Shown here: one piece after another, positions 1 to 8,037 of the stretch | Layout of the letters: the number at the start of each line of letters is the position of its first letter | How positions within the stretch are numbered: position 1 is the first letter of the stretch | Source: Thermoanaerobacterales bacterium | GTDB lineage: Bacteria > Bacillota > Thermosediminibacteria > Thermosediminibacterales > Tepidanaerobacteraceae | Assembly (NCBI GenBank): GCA_012840135.1 | Contig: DUMA01000028.1 | Coordinates: forward strand, 1-39,830 | Length of the DNA stretch: 39,830 bases | Reading direction: 5' to 3' | Position numbers and translations under genes: made by a program | Notes under the pieces: generated by a model | Told to the model about the DNA's origin: nothing | The model's database searches: none | Seen by the model: only the letters and a program-made list of their open reading frames with translations

Positions 1-41
1 CTGCCGGGAATAAAAATATATATATTGTTTAAAAAATGTGT

Positions 42-116
42 TCCTCGATAGCTCAGCGGTAGAGCATCCGGCTGTTAACCGGAGGGTCGTAGGTTCGAAT
101 CCTACTCGGGGAGCCA
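42..116 (+). tRNA. tRNA-Asn (anticodon GUU)
   Basis: A complete cloverleaf can be folded by eye. It has a 7-bp acceptor stem (42-48 with 106-112), a D arm gctc/gagc, an anticodon stem tccgg/ccgga enclosing the loop ctgttaa (anticodon GTT), a T arm gtagg/cctac with loop ttcgaat, discriminator G113 and an encoded CCA at 114-116. A T-rich stretch follows at 117-126 and may end transcription. It delivers asparagine to AAC/AAU codons. Confidence 0.97.
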
Positions 117-209
117 TTTTTATTTTACACCGGCAAGCTCAAGGCCTTTATTTGACGGTTATATTTTATGAAAATAGTGTCAGAAGAATATTCATTGTGC
201 GTCCCCAAC

Positions 210-238
210 TTGACTTTTTGCATTTTATGTGATATAAA
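210..238 (+). promoter_or_regulatory. Sigma-A promoter of the metG T-box leader
   Basis: TTGACT at 210-215, a 17-base spacer and TATAAA at 233-238. The expected start point near 245 coincides with the first bases of the T-box leader, which supports the call. Confidence 0.75.
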
Positions 239-245
239 AAAGCTA

Positions 246-590
246 AACCATCGAAAAAGACTGTGAAGGGAAGAGTAAGCAAAGGGATAGGCCAAAGAGA
301 GCCGGGCAGGGTGAAAGCCGGTGCCGAAGACTTTGCCGAACATGGCCCCGGAGTCGGGCCGCTGAAATTAAGTAGGCGGCTACGGTCAAGGCCCGTTAAA
401 AGCCTTCGGATATCGGAGACATTTTACGGAAATTTACGTTCCTATATATGCGTTGCGAGAAGGGCACAATTTTCGTTTATTCGCGAGCACAGTGAAAGAT
501 GGCTCCCGCATCCGGCAGAGGCCTTTCAAAGGTGAATAAGGGTGGTAACGCGGGTAACCCTCGCCCCTGGCATACAGGGCGGGGGTTTTT
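246..590 (+). promoter_or_regulatory. T-box riboswitch, methionine-specific, upstream of metG
   Basis: The T-box core AGGGTGGTAACGCG lies at about 538-551. It is followed by a terminator hairpin whose 3' arm is cagggcggggg before a T run (about 558-590). Stem I carries a gaagggaagagta-type base, an AGAGA/GGTGAAAGCC region and a specifier-loop context gaacATGg, so the specifier codon is AUG at 342-344. In this family uncharged tRNA pairs with the specifier and with the T-box bulge, stabilising the antiterminator. The AUG specifier agrees with the downstream methionyl-tRNA synthetase gene. Open frames across this interval are fortuitous. Confidence 0.95.
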
Positions 591-709
591 AATTTCCATA
601 AGAGTAAGCAACATCCATCATCATGTGAAAGGGTTGCTTGAATAACCCTATCCCCATGATATTTTAACCGTATCGGAGCCAAAAGAAAAAGAAAAGAGGA
701 GGAAATGAT

Positions 710-2719
710 ATGGACAAAAAGACTTTTTATATCACCACGCCCATATACTATCCCAGTGACAGACTGCACATCGGCCATTCATACACCACGGTGGCGGCCG
801 ACGCCATGGCCCGGTTCAAAAGGCTCACGGGTTATGACGTGTTTTTCCTGACGGGCACCGATGAACACGGCCAGAAAATACAGCGCAAGGCGGAGGAACA
901 CGGCAAAACTCCAAAAGAATATGTAGACGAAATAGTGGCATGGATAAAGGAATTGTGGAAGACCCTGGATGTATCCTATGATCACTTTATCCGCACCACC
1001 GACGATTACCACGTAAAGGCGGTGCAGAACATATTTCAGAAGCTTTACGACCAGGGAGATATCTATAAGGGAGAATATGAGGGCTGGTACTGCACGCCCT
1101 GCGAAGCATTCTTTACCGAGCACCAGCTGGTAGAAGGTAAATGCCCCGACTGCGGGAGGCCGGTGGAGCTCATCCGGGAGGAAGCATACTTTTTCAAGCT
1201 TTCAAAGTATCAGGATAAAATGATAGAATATATCGAGACACACCCGGATTTCATCCAACCCCCTTCCAGACGAAATGAAATGATAAACAATTTTCTGAAG
1301 CCCGGCCTGGAGGATCTGTGCGTTTCCAGGACCAGTTTTGACTGGGGAATTCCGGTACCTTTCGATGAAAAGCATGTGGTCTATGTATGGATAGATGCCC
1401 TCTCCAACTATATTACCGCCCTGGGTTACTCACTGGATAATGACGAACTCTACAAAAAATACTGGCCGGCGGATGTCCACCTGGTGGGCAAAGAGATAGT
1501 AAGGTTCCATACCATAATATGGCCCATCATGCTGATGGCACTGGGATTGCCGATTCCGGAAAAAGTCTTCGGCCATGGCTGGCTGATTCTGGAAGGAGGC
1601 AAAATGTCAAAATCCAAGGGTAATGTGGTAGACCCCAGGGTGCTGGTTGATTTGTACGGCGTGGATGCAGTCAGGTACTTCCTGCTCCGCGAGATTCCCT
1701 TCGGAGCCGATGGAGTGTTTTCCAACAAAGCTCTGGTGGACAGAATCAATTTCGACCTGGCCAACGACCTTGGCAATCTGCTTTCCAGGACTGTAACCAT
1801 GATCGAAAAATACAGCGGTGGCAAAATCCCCGCTCCGGAAACTGCGGAAGAAATCGATAATGATTTGAAGATCATGGCGGAGGCCCTTCCGGAAAAAGTG
1901 GAAAAACTCATGGATGGTCTGGAATTTTCCGGAGCCCTGCAGGAGATATGGAGGTTCATAGGCAGGGCTAACAAATACATCGATGAAACCATGCCCTGGA
2001 GCCTGGCCAGAGACCCGGCAAAAAAGGGTCGCATTTCCACGGTGCTTTACAACCTGGCGGAAGCGCTGCGCATTATTTCCGTTCATATTTCCCCCTTCAT
2101 GCCCAACACGCCGGCCAAAATCCGCGAACAGCTCGGCATAGAGGATGAAAACCTTGCTACGTGGGAAAGCGTGAAGACATGGGGCAAACTGAAGGCAGGT
2201 CTTTCGGTTTCTAAGAAGGAAATCATTTTCCCCAGGATTCAGGAGACGACCGCTACCGACAGTGAAATTGATGCAAGGCCCGCTCATGAGACAGAAAACA
2301 CCGAGATTCAAAAGCCTGCCGAAGGCATAAAGACCGGTAAAGACAAAAATGGCACAGAAAAAGAAGCATGTGGAGTGCAGCAGGAAGAAGGCGCCAACCT
2401 CATATCCATCGATGAATTTGCAAAAGTTCAGCTTAAAGTGGCCGAGGTGCTGGAGGCCGAAAAAGTGCAGGGTGCGGACAAACTCTTGAAGCTGCAGATA
2501 AAAATAGGGGACGAGAAGCGGCAGATAGTGGCGGGCATCGCCAAACACTATGCACCCGAACAGCTTGTAGGCAAGAAAATCATAGTGGTGGCCAACCTCA
2601 AGCCTGCCAAACTCCGCGGCATAGAATCTCAGGGCATGCTGCTGGCTGCCTCCAATGCGGAAAAGGTAACGCTCCTGACTGTGGACGAAGATATAGAATC
2701 CGGGGCAAGGGTAAAATAA
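710..2719 (+). CDS. metG: Methionyl-tRNA synthetase with C-terminal tRNA-binding domain
   Basis: This cytoplasmic class I synthetase charges tRNA-Met. The 669-residue product has the HIGH signature at residues 20-23 and KMSKS at 298-302. The zinc-binding insertion carries C128, C131, C145 and C148 (two CxxC pairs). An anticodon-binding helical domain follows to about residue 510, then a low-complexity acidic/basic linker at about 515-562. A C-terminal EMAP-II/Trbp111-like OB-fold tRNA-binding domain spans about 565-669 and normally mediates dimerisation. The ATG is preceded by GAGGAGG (about 696-702) at good spacing. Expression is controlled by the Met T-box leader. It starts the conserved metG-tatD-ksgA block and is followed after 24 bases by tatD. 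Confidence 0.98.
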   Translation: MDKKTFYITTPIYYPSDRLHIGHSYTTVAADAMARFKRLTGYDVFFLTGTDEHGQKIQRKAEEHGKTPKEYVDEIVAWIKELWKTLDVSYDHFIRTTDDYHVKAVQNIFQKLYDQGDIYKGEYEGWYCTPCEAFFTEHQLVEGKCPDCGRPVELIREEAYFFKLSKYQDKMIEYIETHPDFIQPPSRRNEMINNFLKPGLEDLCVSRTSFDWGIPVPFDEKHVVYVWIDALSNYITALGYSLDNDELYKKYWPADVHLVGKEIVRFHTIIWPIMLMALGLPIPEKVFGHGWLILEGGKMSKSKGNVVDPRVLVDLYGVDAVRYFLLREIPFGADGVFSNKALVDRINFDLANDLGNLLSRTVTMIEKYSGGKIPAPETAEEIDNDLKIMAEALPEKVEKLMDGLEFSGALQEIWRFIGRANKYIDETMPWSLARDPAKKGRISTVLYNLAEALRIISVHISPFMPNTPAKIREQLGIEDENLATWESVKTWGKLKAGLSVSKKEIIFPRIQETTATDSEIDARPAHETENTEIQKPAEGIKTGKDKNGTEKEACGVQQEEGANLISIDEFAKVQLKVAEVLEAEKVQGADKLLKLQIKIGDEKRQIVAGIAKHYAPEQLVGKKIIVVANLKPAKLRGIESQGMLLAASNAEKVTLLTVDEDIESGARVK

Positions 2720-2743
2720 TGTCCCTGACAATGGAGGGATAAG

Positions 2744-3511
2744 ATGCTCGTTGACGTCCATGCCCATCTTGACGATAAAGCTTTTGAACCCGATCGGGAT
2801 GAAGTGGTGCAAAAAATAAAAGAAACCGGCATGCTGGTGATAAATGCCGGTTCCGATTTAGGCACAAGCCGGTTTTCGCTGGAGCTTTCGCAAAAATACG
2901 ATTTTATATATGCTTGCGTGGGGGTCCATCCCCACGAAGCAGCCAAAATACCTGAAAATTACCTGGAAGTTTTGTACCGGATGTCAAAAGAAAAAAAAGT
3001 TGTGGCCATAGGTGAAGTCGGCCTTGATTATTACTATGATTTCAGCGATAAGGATACTCAAAAGAGGGTGTTTATGGAGCAGCTGGCCCTGGCGAAGGAA
3101 CTAGACCTTCCGGTAGTGGTCCACGACAGGGAGGCCCACCAGGATACACTAAAGATACTGCAAGAGTCCGGCGTAAAAAAAGGCCTGATGCACTGCTACT
3201 CCGGAAGCTACGAGCTGGTCGGGGAGTTCATGAAATTAGGGTTTTACTTTTCCTTCGGCGGCACCATCACTTTTAAAAACGCCAAAAGGCCAAAAGAAGT
3301 AGTGTCAAAACTGCCTCTTGATAAAATCTTGCTGGAGACTGATTGCCCTTATCTTACACCGGAACCCTACCGAGGCAAAAGAAACGACCCTACAAAGGTA
3401 GAAATCATAGCCCAGGCCCTGGCGGAACTTCGGGGGATCTCAAAAGAAGAAGTGGAAAAAATAACCACAGCCAACGCCCAACGATTATTCAAGTTTGCAA
3501 AGCCGATATAG
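2744..3511 (+). CDS. tatD: TatD family metal-dependent DNase/hydrolase
   Basis: A 255-residue TIM-barrel amidohydrolase-type nuclease (YabD/TatD family). The N-terminal HAH metal motif is in MLVDVHAHLDD. Later motifs are GEVGLDYYYD (metal-ligand Glu), PVVVHDREA, MHCYSGS and the C-terminal ETDCPYLTPEPYRGKRNDP signature. The ATG has the ribosome site GGAGGG. It lies 24 bases after metG, as in many Firmicutes, and is probably co-transcribed. TatD enzymes are 3'-5' exonucleases/endonucleases linked to DNA repair or turnover; the exact cellular substrate here is not shown by sequence. Confidence 0.95.
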   Translation: MLVDVHAHLDDKAFEPDRDEVVQKIKETGMLVINAGSDLGTSRFSLELSQKYDFIYACVGVHPHEAAKIPENYLEVLYRMSKEKKVVAIGEVGLDYYYDFSDKDTQKRVFMEQLALAKELDLPVVVHDREAHQDTLKILQESGVKKGLMHCYSGSYELVGEFMKLGFYFSFGGTITFKNAKRPKEVVSKLPLDKILLETDCPYLTPEPYRGKRNDPTKVEIIAQALAELRGISKEEVEKITTANAQRLFKFAKPI

Positions 3512-3533
3512 GCTGCAAAGGTGTTCGGCGGAC

Positions 3534-3704
3534 AGCTATGCCGTGATGAATGGCTTTACGCGGAGCCTTACGGGCCTTGACAACTTTTACATGGCAGGAC
3601 AGTGGGCCGAAACCATGATAGGCATATCCACAGCGGCATTATCGGGAAGAAATCTGGCGAGGCATCTGCGCAAGAAATATAAAAGGCCGTTTGTGACAAA
3701 GTGA
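3534..3704 (+). pseudogene. 3' remnant of a phytoene-desaturase-like FAD-dependent oxidoreductase gene
   Basis: About 55 codons read as a protein tail with NGFTRSLTGLDNFYMAGQW followed by TAALSGRNLARHLRKKY. This matches the C-terminal FAD-binding end typical of CrtI-like NAD(P)/FAD oxidoreductases (pattern LxGLxNFYMAGQW...G...AALSGRNxA), recognised from family knowledge. Such enzymes are about 500 residues, and the upstream part, including the Rossmann GxGxxG motif, is missing because tatD ends directly before it. No ribosome site fits. It is best read as a deletion relic lying where yabE/rnmV sit in B. subtilis. Confidence 0.7.
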
Positions 3705-3799
3705 GAAGAAAAAAGCTCTTTTCAGTAAAAAGTTGTCAATTATCGGTCTTTGTGCTAAAATATGAGTGTTATCTTAAATAATATGGATGGTGCAAAAAG

Positions 3800-4390
3800 A
3801 TGATAGCGTACAGACTCGGAAATTCCCTTTACCTCAACATCACCAACAGATGTACGAACAAATGCGGATTTTGCATAAGAAACAACGAGACCGGAGTGGG
3901 GGGCTATAACCTGTGGCTGGAAAAAGAACCCACTACTAAAGAAATAATAGAGGCTATAGGCGATCCCACCGGATACAAGGAAGTGGTTTTCTGCGGCTAC
4001 GGCGAGCCTCTCATGAGGCTTCATACGGTGCTGGATGTGGCCAGTTATCTGAAGAAAAACTATCCCAATGTGCCCATACGTATAAATACCAACGGCCAGG
4101 CCAACCTCATATATGGCGAGGATGTGACTCCCCAGTTCAAAGGACTCATAGATGTCATTTCCATAAGCCTGAATGCGGAAAACGCCGAGAAATACCAGGA
4201 AATATGTCACTCCGATTACGGTGAAGAAGCGTACTACTCCATACTGGAGTTTGCCCGTAAATGCAAGAACCACATACCGCGCGTGGTTTTTTCGGTGGTG
4301 GACCTTCCATCCATCGATGTGGAAAAATGCCGCAAACTGGCAGAAGAACTGGGAGTGGAGTTCAGAGTAAGGCATTACGATAAAGGTTAG
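3800..4390 (+). CDS. TatD-associated radical SAM protein
   Basis: A short 196-residue radical SAM protein. The Fe-S cluster motif is CTNKCGFC (CxxxCxxC) near residue 18, preceded by YLNITNRC. A glycine-rich stretch GYGEPLMR lies near residue 74, as expected for SAM binding. The size and position next to tatD match the family known as 'TatD family-associated radical SAM protein'. It has no auxiliary-cluster C-terminal domain, so the barrel is compact. The reaction is unknown; coupling to the neighbouring TatD hydrolase is only an inference from recurrent neighbourhood. The ribosome site is weak (ggatgg). Confidence 0.85.
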   Translation: MIAYRLGNSLYLNITNRCTNKCGFCIRNNETGVGGYNLWLEKEPTTKEIIEAIGDPTGYKEVVFCGYGEPLMRLHTVLDVASYLKKNYPNVPIRINTNGQANLIYGEDVTPQFKGLIDVISISLNAENAEKYQEICHSDYGEEAYYSILEFARKCKNHIPRVVFSVVDLPSIDVEKCRKLAEELGVEFRVRHYDKG

Positions 4391-4474
4391 GTCATTCGAG
4401 AATCGGCAGGGACATGGCATGTGAGAGAAAATCATGCCTGCCGAAGTGAAAATAAATGTATATTTGCTGGAATA

Positions 4475-4505
4475 AAAGATAGGGGAAGACTCTATCTTTT
4501 TATTT
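4475..4505 (+). terminator. Rho-independent terminator after the radical SAM gene
   Basis: A 9-bp stem aaaagatag/ctatctttt encloses a loop of about 9 bases and ends in T-rich sequence. It separates the tatD-side transcription unit from ksgA. Confidence 0.7.
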
Positions 4506-4534
4506 AATACCAATAAGTAAACCGGGAGAATACT

Positions 4535-5377
4535 GTGATGGATATAAAAAGGATTATGAGAGAACACGGCATAAAGGCGGACAAGCGCTTGGGGCAGCAT
4601 TTTTTGATGGATGAGGCGCCGATTGCAGCCATGATTCAAGCGGCGGAACTGAATGATGATGATGGGGTGCTGGAGATAGGCCCCGGCCTAGGAGTGCTTA
4701 CGGTGAAACTCTGCGAGAGGGCCGGTAAGGTGGTAGCCGTGGAAAAGGACAGGGATCTAATACCAGTTTTAAAAAAAATAACCAGGGATTTTAAAAATAT
4801 TTGTGTAATTAAAGAGGATGTGCTAAAATTAGATTTAGAATTATTAAAAGACCGGTACTTTGATTCGAGTTTCAAGGTGGTTGCAAATCTCCCTTATTAT
4901 ATCACGAGCCCCATAATAATGAAGATGGTGCAGAACCGTCATCTGGTAGAGCTTGCTGTTGTTATGGTACAAAAGGAAGTGGCCCGCAGGCTAAATGCCC
5001 TGCCAGGCGGCAAGGACTACGGCATCTTATCCATCGCGGTGCAGCTGTATGCCGATGTGGATATTGTATGTGAGGTGGGCAAAGATGCTTTCATGCCGCC
5101 TCCCAAAGTGGATTCAGCCGTAGTGAGGATACGTTTGAAACAAAGGCCGCAAGTCATGATGGAAGACGAAGCCCTTTTTTTCAAGGTGGTTGAGGCTGCC
5201 TTCGGGGAACGACGAAAGACGGTAAGAAATGCTCTTAAAGGCCGACTAGTCCTTCCAGGCATATCCCCCGATAAAATTGACGGGGCCCTTGAAAGAGCTG
5301 GCATTGACCCCACGCGCCGCGGTGAGACGCTATCAATCCAGGAGTTTGCAAGACTTGCATCAGCACTTCGCCAGTGA
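4535..5377 (+). CDS. ksgA: 16S rRNA dimethyladenosine transferase KsgA
   Basis: Dimethylates the two adjacent adenosines in the helix 45 loop of 16S rRNA late in small-subunit assembly. The 280-residue protein shows the family opening KRLGQHFLMD, the SAM-binding motif VLEIGPGLGVLTVKL, the catalytic motif NLPYYITSPI and the C-terminal FGERRKTVRNAL segment. Two starts are possible: GTG at 4535 or the adjacent in-frame ATG at 4538. The ribosome site GGGAG at 4524-4528 fits either. In B. subtilis rnmV directly precedes ksgA; it is absent here. Confidence 0.96.
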   Translation: MMDIKRIMREHGIKADKRLGQHFLMDEAPIAAMIQAAELNDDDGVLEIGPGLGVLTVKLCERAGKVVAVEKDRDLIPVLKKITRDFKNICVIKEDVLKLDLELLKDRYFDSSFKVVANLPYYITSPIIMKMVQNRHLVELAVVMVQKEVARRLNALPGGKDYGILSIAVQLYADVDIVCEVGKDAFMPPPKVDSAVVRIRLKQRPQVMMEDEALFFKVVEAAFGERRKTVRNALKGRLVLPGISPDKIDGALERAGIDPTRRGETLSIQEFARLASALRQ

Positions 5378-5612
5378 AAAAAACTTTGCTGCAGTCAAGC
5401 CTTTGTACTGTCGGTGTATCCAGAGCAGATTAAAGTTTAATAGAGGCAAATATGGGAAAATGAAGTGTGAGAGGAAATATTAATCATGGAATTGGCTCTG
5501 TTTATTTCGTCTATTCCCACATCCAACTTCCCGCCTCTCACTTCCCATACGGAGGTAGAAGGGGAAACTTGATACATATCAATTTTATGCTATTGTTAAG
5601 GATGGGATAACC

Positions 5613-6083
5613 ATGCATTTTATCAGCCCGACAAAAGGTAGACTTCCCCTTTCCGAAGTAGTCAGGGATATGATATCCTTTATGGAAGAGGAGCCTTCTG
5701 CCTCGTATAAATTGATAATAGGTACCGATTCCCAGGCCCGCGATAATGTGTGTTTTGTCACCGCTATAATAGTCCACAGGATAGGGAAGGGAGCGCGCTA
5801 TTATTACAGGCGCAAGGTCATGACCGCGGTCAGGAACCTGCGGCATAAGATTTTCACCGAAACCTCCATGTCCCTGGAAGCGGTGAGCCTGCTGAAGGAG
5901 GAGCTTGGCAAGACCCGATATAAAGACATGGATGTGGAAGTCCATGTTGACATAGGTCAAAACGGGGATACGAGAGAACTCATACGGGAAGTAGTAGGAT
6001 GGGTCATGGGCAGCGGTTATAAGATCAAAATAAAGCCCTATGCATGTGGCGCCACCAAGGTAGCCGATAAATACACCAAATAA
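5613..6083 (+). CDS. YkuK family ribonuclease H-like protein (DUF458)
   Basis: A 156-residue protein of the YkuK/DUF458 family with a ribonuclease H-like fold. Visible signatures are the start HFISPTKG, LIIGTDSQ with its conserved Asp, and the later VHVDIGQNG and GYKIKIKP...A segments. A 235-base spacer separates it from ksgA and a terminator follows, so it is probably its own unit. B. subtilis ykuK has been linked to sporulation/cell-wall regulons, but its nuclease activity is unproved, so no reaction is assigned. Confidence 0.85.
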   Translation: MHFISPTKGRLPLSEVVRDMISFMEEEPSASYKLIIGTDSQARDNVCFVTAIIVHRIGKGARYYYRRKVMTAVRNLRHKIFTETSMSLEAVSLLKEELGKTRYKDMDVEVHVDIGQNGDTRELIREVVGWVMGSGYKIKIKPYACGATKVADKYTK

Positions 6084-6114
6084 GATGTCGGAGATGTCAG
6101 AAGTCGGATTAAGC

Positions 6115-6145
6115 AGGATTTGCCGAAATGGCAAATCCTAAGTTT
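6115..6145 (+). terminator. Terminator of ykuK
   Basis: A perfect 10-bp stem aggatttgcc/ggcaaatcct (6115-6124 with 6130-6139) has loop gaaat and is followed by aagtttat. Confidence 0.7.
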
Positions 6146-6189
6146 ATAAAATATATTACTATCTGAAGTTCGAATTCAAAACTCAATAT

Positions 6190-6222
6190 AAAGGGAATTA
6201 CCTTGTCGGTAATTCCCTCTTA
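6190..6222. terminator. Bidirectional terminator between ykuK and the reverse-strand glycosyltransferase
   Basis: A perfect 10-bp stem gggaattacc/ggtaattccc (6193-6202 with 6208-6217) has loop ttgtc. T-rich sequence follows on the plus strand and ATAAA precedes it, so it can serve the convergent gene at 6266-7054. Confidence 0.75.
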
Positions 6223-6265
6223 ATCTCACCTCTAACCTCGTATTTCACACATCTCAAAACCGGCT

Positions 6266-7054
6266 TCAGTATTTTTTCAGAAATTTTTCCAGCAAATCAA
6301 AGCGTCTGTCAGGATTGTATCCCTGGAATTCCCTGTGAAGGTATATCCGGGTCCTGGGCTTATCATTGAAGTAGTGCAGGGCCTCCAGGGTATCGCCGAT
6401 GATGGTTTCGGTGATTTTAACGGCGTGATAAAAACCCCTTACCTTTGAACCCATTTTATTTTGAGGCAAGTTTGTAGCCACATCCACGCGAAAGTCCTTC
6501 TTTACCGCAAAAGCTAGAGTTACTGGCGGCACCGCGAAATCCCTGAAGTCTGCCTCTTTCAGGAACCTGTGGGAAACTGCATGGGGACCGTGGGATGGAG
6601 TTGCCACCCCTATTCTGTGATATATCCCCAGGTTTACATTGAGCAATTTGCGAAAAATCAAAAGCTGTTGAGCAAGTTCATTGCCGTAGACAATTTCCGG
6701 ATAACAATTGGCCATGGCCAGATCTATTCCGCCATCTTTTACAGCTGATATGAGATCATTGATATGGTCCATCATGTTTCCTATCATGTCTCCATCCACA
6801 AAAACTACGCAACAGGCCCCTTCCTTAAAGGCCCTGTAAGCACCGATGGCCCGGGGGATATCTACGCCGAGTTCAGATCTGAAATAGAGTATTTCCACGT
6901 TGGGCATCTTTAATAGTTTTATTTCCTTCATGGTATTATCTTTGGAACCATTAACTACTACTATGATTCTGTCAATCCTGGTTTCGCCCAGCATTGTAAA
7001 GACTCTGCCGATTCTTCCTTGTTCATTTTTTGCAGGAACTACGGCAATATTCAT
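6266..7054 (-). CDS. GT2-type glycosyltransferase
   Basis: A nucleotide-sugar-dependent glycosyltransferase of the GT-A fold, 262 residues. It opens with MNIAVVPAKNEQGRI, has IIVVVNGSKDNT and a metal-binding acidic motif FVDGDMIGN, and lacks membrane helices. Acceptor and donor are unknown. The true start is ATG at 7054: the upstream in-frame GTG at 7063 is itself part of the ribosome site GAGGTGG that serves this ATG. It is the only reverse-strand gene inside the left conserved block, facing away from yabG. A role in spore or cell-surface glycan is plausible from context but unproved. Confidence 0.85.
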   Translation of the reverse strand: MNIAVVPAKNEQGRIGRVFTMLGETRIDRIIVVVNGSKDNTMKEIKLLKMPNVEILYFRSELGVDIPRAIGAYRAFKEGACCVVFVDGDMIGNMMDHINDLISAVKDGGIDLAMANCYPEIVYGNELAQQLLIFRKLLNVNLGIYHRIGVATPSHGPHAVSHRFLKEADFRDFAVPPVTLAFAVKKDFRVDVATNLPQNKMGSKVRGFYHAVKITETIIGDTLEALHYFNDKPRTRIYLHREFQGYNPDRRFDLLEKFLKKY

Positions 7055-7078
7055 TTTTTCCACCTCATTTTGTCGCTC

Positions 7079-7106
7079 ACATCCCCCCTGATACTTTCAT
7101 ATTATG
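7079..7106 (+). promoter_or_regulatory. Sigma-K-type promoter of yabG
   Basis: AC at 7079-7080, a 17-base spacer and CATATTATG at 7098-7106. The known sigma-K pattern is AC-N16/17-CATAnnnTA, so there is one mismatch. In B. subtilis yabG is transcribed by sigma-K, which agrees. Confidence 0.6.
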
Positions 7107-7153
7107 TAATAAAGCTGGATGCGGTGAAATAATTATTGAAAGGGGGGTTAAAT

Positions 7154-8017
7154 GTGGCAGAGATCAAGATAGGTGATGTGGTCACCCGGCTCTCCTACAA
7201 CAGAGATGTCTTCTTCAAAGTTGTGGCGATCTATGAGGATGAAAGATACGCCACATTGAAGGGCTTAAATGTGAGGGTGCTTGCCGATGCTCCAATAGAT
7301 GATCTTGTCCTGCCATCTTCTGCCGAGATCAGGGATTACAAGAGGGAATATATCAAGAAAAGCAACGAGTCCATGGAACGCATTTTTTACAGAAGGGAAC
7401 TGGAAAGACAGAAGCGGTTTGCCCGGGCAGAAAGCAATGAGACCAACGGTTTTTTTGATGTTCCCGGGACGGTTCTTCACATAGATGGTGATGAAGAATA
7501 CATGGAACTGTGCATGACAACTTACAGACAACTGGGAATAGAAGCCCATGGCGCGTGCATACCCGAAAAGGAGCAGTTTAAAAAGGTTCATCAGCTGCTG
7601 ATGGAATATAATCCCGATATTCTGGTAATCACGGGGCATGACGGCCTTATAAGAAACAGCAGAAATTTCAACGATATAGAGAGCTACAGGAATTCCAAAT
7701 ATTTCATAGAGGCTGTCAGGGTTGCAAGGAGATTTGAACCGTCCTTGGATGAGCTTGTGATATTCGCCGGAGCATGTCAGTCCCACTATGAGGGTATCCT
7801 GCGGGCAGGGGCCAATTTTGCCAGCTCGCCCCATAGGGTATTCATCCATGCCCTGGATCCCGTGTTTATTATAGAAAAAGTGGCCTTTACCCCTATAAAC
7901 AAGATTGTTTCCGCCAAGGATGTCATAGATGCTACCATAACGGGGATTAAAGGCATAGGGGGAATAGAAACCCGCGGAAAGTTCCGGGAGGGGCTCCCCC
8001 GTTCACCGTATGAATAA
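7154..8017 (+). CDS. yabG: Sporulation-specific protease YabG
   Basis: YabG is a mother-cell protease that trims spore coat and morphogenetic proteins; in Clostridioides difficile its substrates include SipL and SpoIVA. The product has 287 residues, close to family length. An N-terminal SH3-like stretch (IKIGDVVTR) is followed by the catalytic region VITGHDG (His162) and FAGACQSH (Cys208), matching the His/Cys pair of peptidase family U57. The likely start is GTG at 7154 with ribosome site GGGGGG just upstream; the in-frame TTG at 7136 lies before that site. Its presence beside SPOCS/LysM genes fits its substrate range. Confidence 0.95.
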   Translation: MAEIKIGDVVTRLSYNRDVFFKVVAIYEDERYATLKGLNVRVLADAPIDDLVLPSSAEIRDYKREYIKKSNESMERIFYRRELERQKRFARAESNETNGFFDVPGTVLHIDGDEEYMELCMTTYRQLGIEAHGACIPEKEQFKKVHQLLMEYNPDILVITGHDGLIRNSRNFNDIESYRNSKYFIEAVRVARRFEPSLDELVIFAGACQSHYEGILRAGANFASSPHRVFIHALDPVFIIEKVAFTPINKIVSAKDVIDATITGIKGIGGIETRGKFREGLPRSPYE

Positions 8018-8037
8018 AGAATCGGGCGGTGGTCTTC

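Noticed and set aside
263-535. 90-codon open frame upstream of metG
   Set aside because: It lies entirely within the T-box leader and has no protein-like pattern.
1607-2812. 401-codon reverse open frame
   Set aside because: Antisense shadow of metG; composition is not protein-like and no ribosome site is present.
3495-3704. Intact 69-residue protein after tatD
   Set aside because: The start lies inside tatD without a ribosome site; the conserved part is only the tail of a 500-residue family.
4400-4445. Inverted repeat after the radical SAM gene (cggcagg...cctgccg)
   Set aside because: The stem needs a 6-base bulge and has no T run; the terminator at 4475 explains the end better.
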